Assembly: GCF_008329905.1 (NCBI RefSeq)
Contig: NZ_CP032155.1
Location: 2,790,001-2,854,000, forward strand
Source: Mycobacterium sp. ELW1
GTDB taxonomy: Bacteria > Actinomycetota > Actinomycetes > Mycobacteriales > Mycobacteriaceae
DNA: 64,000 nt
Reading direction: 5' to 3'
A program made the position numbers and the translations under genes. Position 1 is the first letter of the stretch, and the number at the start of each line of letters is the position of its first letter. Positions 62,740-64,000 of this stretch are shown here, piece after piece. A model generated the notes under the pieces. The model ran no database searches and had not been told where the DNA came from. It was given only the letters and a program-made list of their open reading frames with translations.

Positions 62740-64000
62740 ATGGGTGTACCGGTCTACAAACGCATTCTCGACCTGTTCGAGGCCGAGGGTGTGAACACAC
62801 TGTTCGGCATCCCGGACCCCAACTTCGTGCACATGTTCACCGAAGCCGACGCTCGAGGCTGGTCGGTCGTGGCGCCGCACCACGAGCTGAGCGCCGGCTT
62901 CATGGCCGAGGCCGCATCCCGGATGACGGGCAAGCCCGGCTTGTGCATCGGCACGCTCGGCCCGGGCATGGCCAACATCGCCGGGGCCATCCAGTGCGCA
63001 CTCGTCGAGAACTCACCGGTCATCTTCCTGGGTGGGCAGCGGGCCCGGGTCACCGAACGCCGGGTGCGCCGCGGACGCATCCAATTCGTCCAGCAGGAAC
63101 CGCTTTTCGCCGCATCGGTGAAGTACAGCAGCTCGATCGAGTACGCCGATCAGACCGACGAGATCATCCACGAAGCCATCCGGCGGGCCATGTCCGGAAC
63201 CCCCGGCCCGACCTACGTCGAGTTCCCGTCCCACGTCATCCTCGAAGAGCTGGACGTCGACGATGCACCCCCGCCGTCTGCGTATCGACTGGTCAACCAG
63301 GGCGCAGGCAGCCGCGAGGTGGCCGAGGCGGCCGCACTGATCCGCGACGCCCAGCGACCGGTGCTGCTGGTCGGTCACGGCGTGCACACCTCTCGCACGC
63401 AGCAGGAGGTCAAGGAACTGGCCGAACTGATGGCGTGCCCGGTGATCCAGACCTCCGGCGGTACGTCGTTCATCCCGGGTCTGCAGGACCGCACCTTCCC
63501 GTACCTGTTCTCCCCGGCCGCCAACGAGGCCGTCGAACAATCCGACCTGTGCGTCGCGCTCGGCACCGAACTCGGCGAACCCATGCACTACGGCAAGACC
63601 CAGCACTGGGCCGCCAACAGCGCGACGCGCAAATGGGTGATGGTCGAGCAGGACCCGACCGCCATCGGCGTCAACCGGCCCGTCGACGTGGCGCTGGTCG
63701 GTGACCTGCGCGGTGTGGTGCCGCAGCTGGTCGAGGCGCTGCGGGACACCCCTCGCTCCCCGTCGCCCAATCTCGAAACGCTGATCAAAGCCGACGCCGC
63801 CGAGCTGGTGCGGGTCGCCGACGAGGCGCCGAGCGGACGAACCCCGGTGCACCCGGCCCGGTACGTCGTCGAGGCGACCAAGGCGTTCGACGAACTCGAC
63901 GACGGCATCCTGGTGCGCGACGGCGGTGCAACGGTGATCTTTCAGTGGACCTATTCGCAAACCAAGCCGCGGGACGTGATCTGGAATCAGAACTTCGGTC
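62740..64000 (+). CDS. ThDP-dependent enzyme (acetolactate synthase/2-hydroxyacyl-CoA lyase-like), 5' part
   Basis: 420 codons in view, cut by the window end. ATG with AAGGAG 6 bp upstream. FGIPDPNFVHMF and HHELSAGFMAEAASRMTGKPG contain the catalytic Glu that activates thiamine diphosphate; TLGPGMANIAGAI and the central FAD/ADP-like domain follow. The ThDP-binding GDG motif lies beyond the edge. Family members include acetolactate synthase, oxalyl-CoA decarboxylase and 2-hydroxyacyl-CoA lyase. In a CoA catabolic operon a decarboxylase or lyase acting on a CoA thioester or keto acid is more likely than branched amino acid synthesis; this is inference. Confidence 0.88.
   Translation, partial: MGVPVYKRILDLFEAEGVNTLFGIPDPNFVHMFTEADARGWSVVAPHHELSAGFMAEAASRMTGKPGLCIGTLGPGMANIAGAIQCALVENSPVIFLGGQRARVTERRVRRGRIQFVQQEPLFAASVKYSSSIEYADQTDEIIHEAIRRAMSGTPGPTYVEFPSHVILEELDVDDAPPPSAYRLVNQGAGSREVAEAAALIRDAQRPVLLVGHGVHTSRTQQEVKELAELMACPVIQTSGGTSFIPGLQDRTFPYLFSPAANEAVEQSDLCVALGTELGEPMHYGKTQHWAANSATRKWVMVEQDPTAIGVNRPVDVALVGDLRGVVPQLVEALRDTPRSPSPNLETLIKADAAELVRVADEAPSGRTPVHPARYVVEATKAFDELDDGILVRDGGATVIFQWTYSQTKPRDVIWNQNFG

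Overview
The window looks like a chromosomal segment of a fast-growing, environmental mycobacterium (Mycolicibacterium-type). The evidence is high G+C with G/C-ending codons, the mycobacterial order nudix-xerD-parA-scpA-scpB-rluB-cmk-der at the left end, an MPT64 homologue, an MCE protein, PGRS-type glycine-rich proteins, a long isocitrate lyase of the AceA2 type, and many TetR regulators and acyl-CoA enzymes.

Layout. 1-6634: conserved housekeeping block for chromosome dimer resolution, segregation and condensation, rRNA pseudouridylation, CMP kinase and the ribosome GTPase Der, nearly all start/stop overlapping. 6685-10514: small exported protein, nitroreductase, TauE/SafE exporter, then a PD-(D/E)XK nuclease gene split by a complete IS481-type insertion sequence, next to tRNA-Pro(GGG). 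10515-17311: a decayed enoyl-CoA hydratase end, a CaiB-type CoA-transferase, an O-methyltransferase/TetR pair with a perfect operator, another TetR, and a membrane protein fused to VCBS/cadherin-like repeats. 17405-25911: exported DUF4232 protein, PNPOx-type protein, a permease/berberine-bridge oxidase pair, two PGRS proteins that carry Sec signal peptides instead of PE domains, and a methyltransferase running into the second of them. 26110-35500: CcdA-type protein, TetR plus an anti-sigma-like gene with no sigma gene beside it, App1-type phosphatase, methyltransferase, mpt64, NCS2 purine permease and two coupled exported proteins. 35707-44819: KshA-like Rieske oxygenase with a DapB-like dehydrogenase and divergent TetR, aceA, a lone MceA-type protein, ferredoxin, permease and an NlpC/P60-type protein.

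45131 to the right edge is the most coherent accessory region: two divergent operons. Leftward from about 52220: NHL/SMP-30-like protein, GntR regulator, AMP-ligase, SDR, AMP-ligase, enoyl-CoA hydratase. Rightward from 52375: SDR, Rieske ring hydroxylase, Baeyer-Villiger-type monooxygenase, SDR, CoA-transferase, two acyl-CoA dehydrogenase pairs and a ThDP-dependent enzyme cut by the window end. A shared 14-bp operator motif lies before each operon. Together they read as a complete route: hydroxylate, oxidise to ketone, insert oxygen to give a lactone or ester, open it, activate with CoA, and beta-oxidise. The substrate cannot be read from the sequence; a cyclic or steroid/terpenoid-like compound is my inference.

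Several promoters appear leaderless (-10 hexamer 6-7 nt before the start codon), as is common in mycobacteria. Terminators are mostly long perfect stems without U-tracts. All calls rest on reading the sequence and recalled family knowledge; no searches were run.
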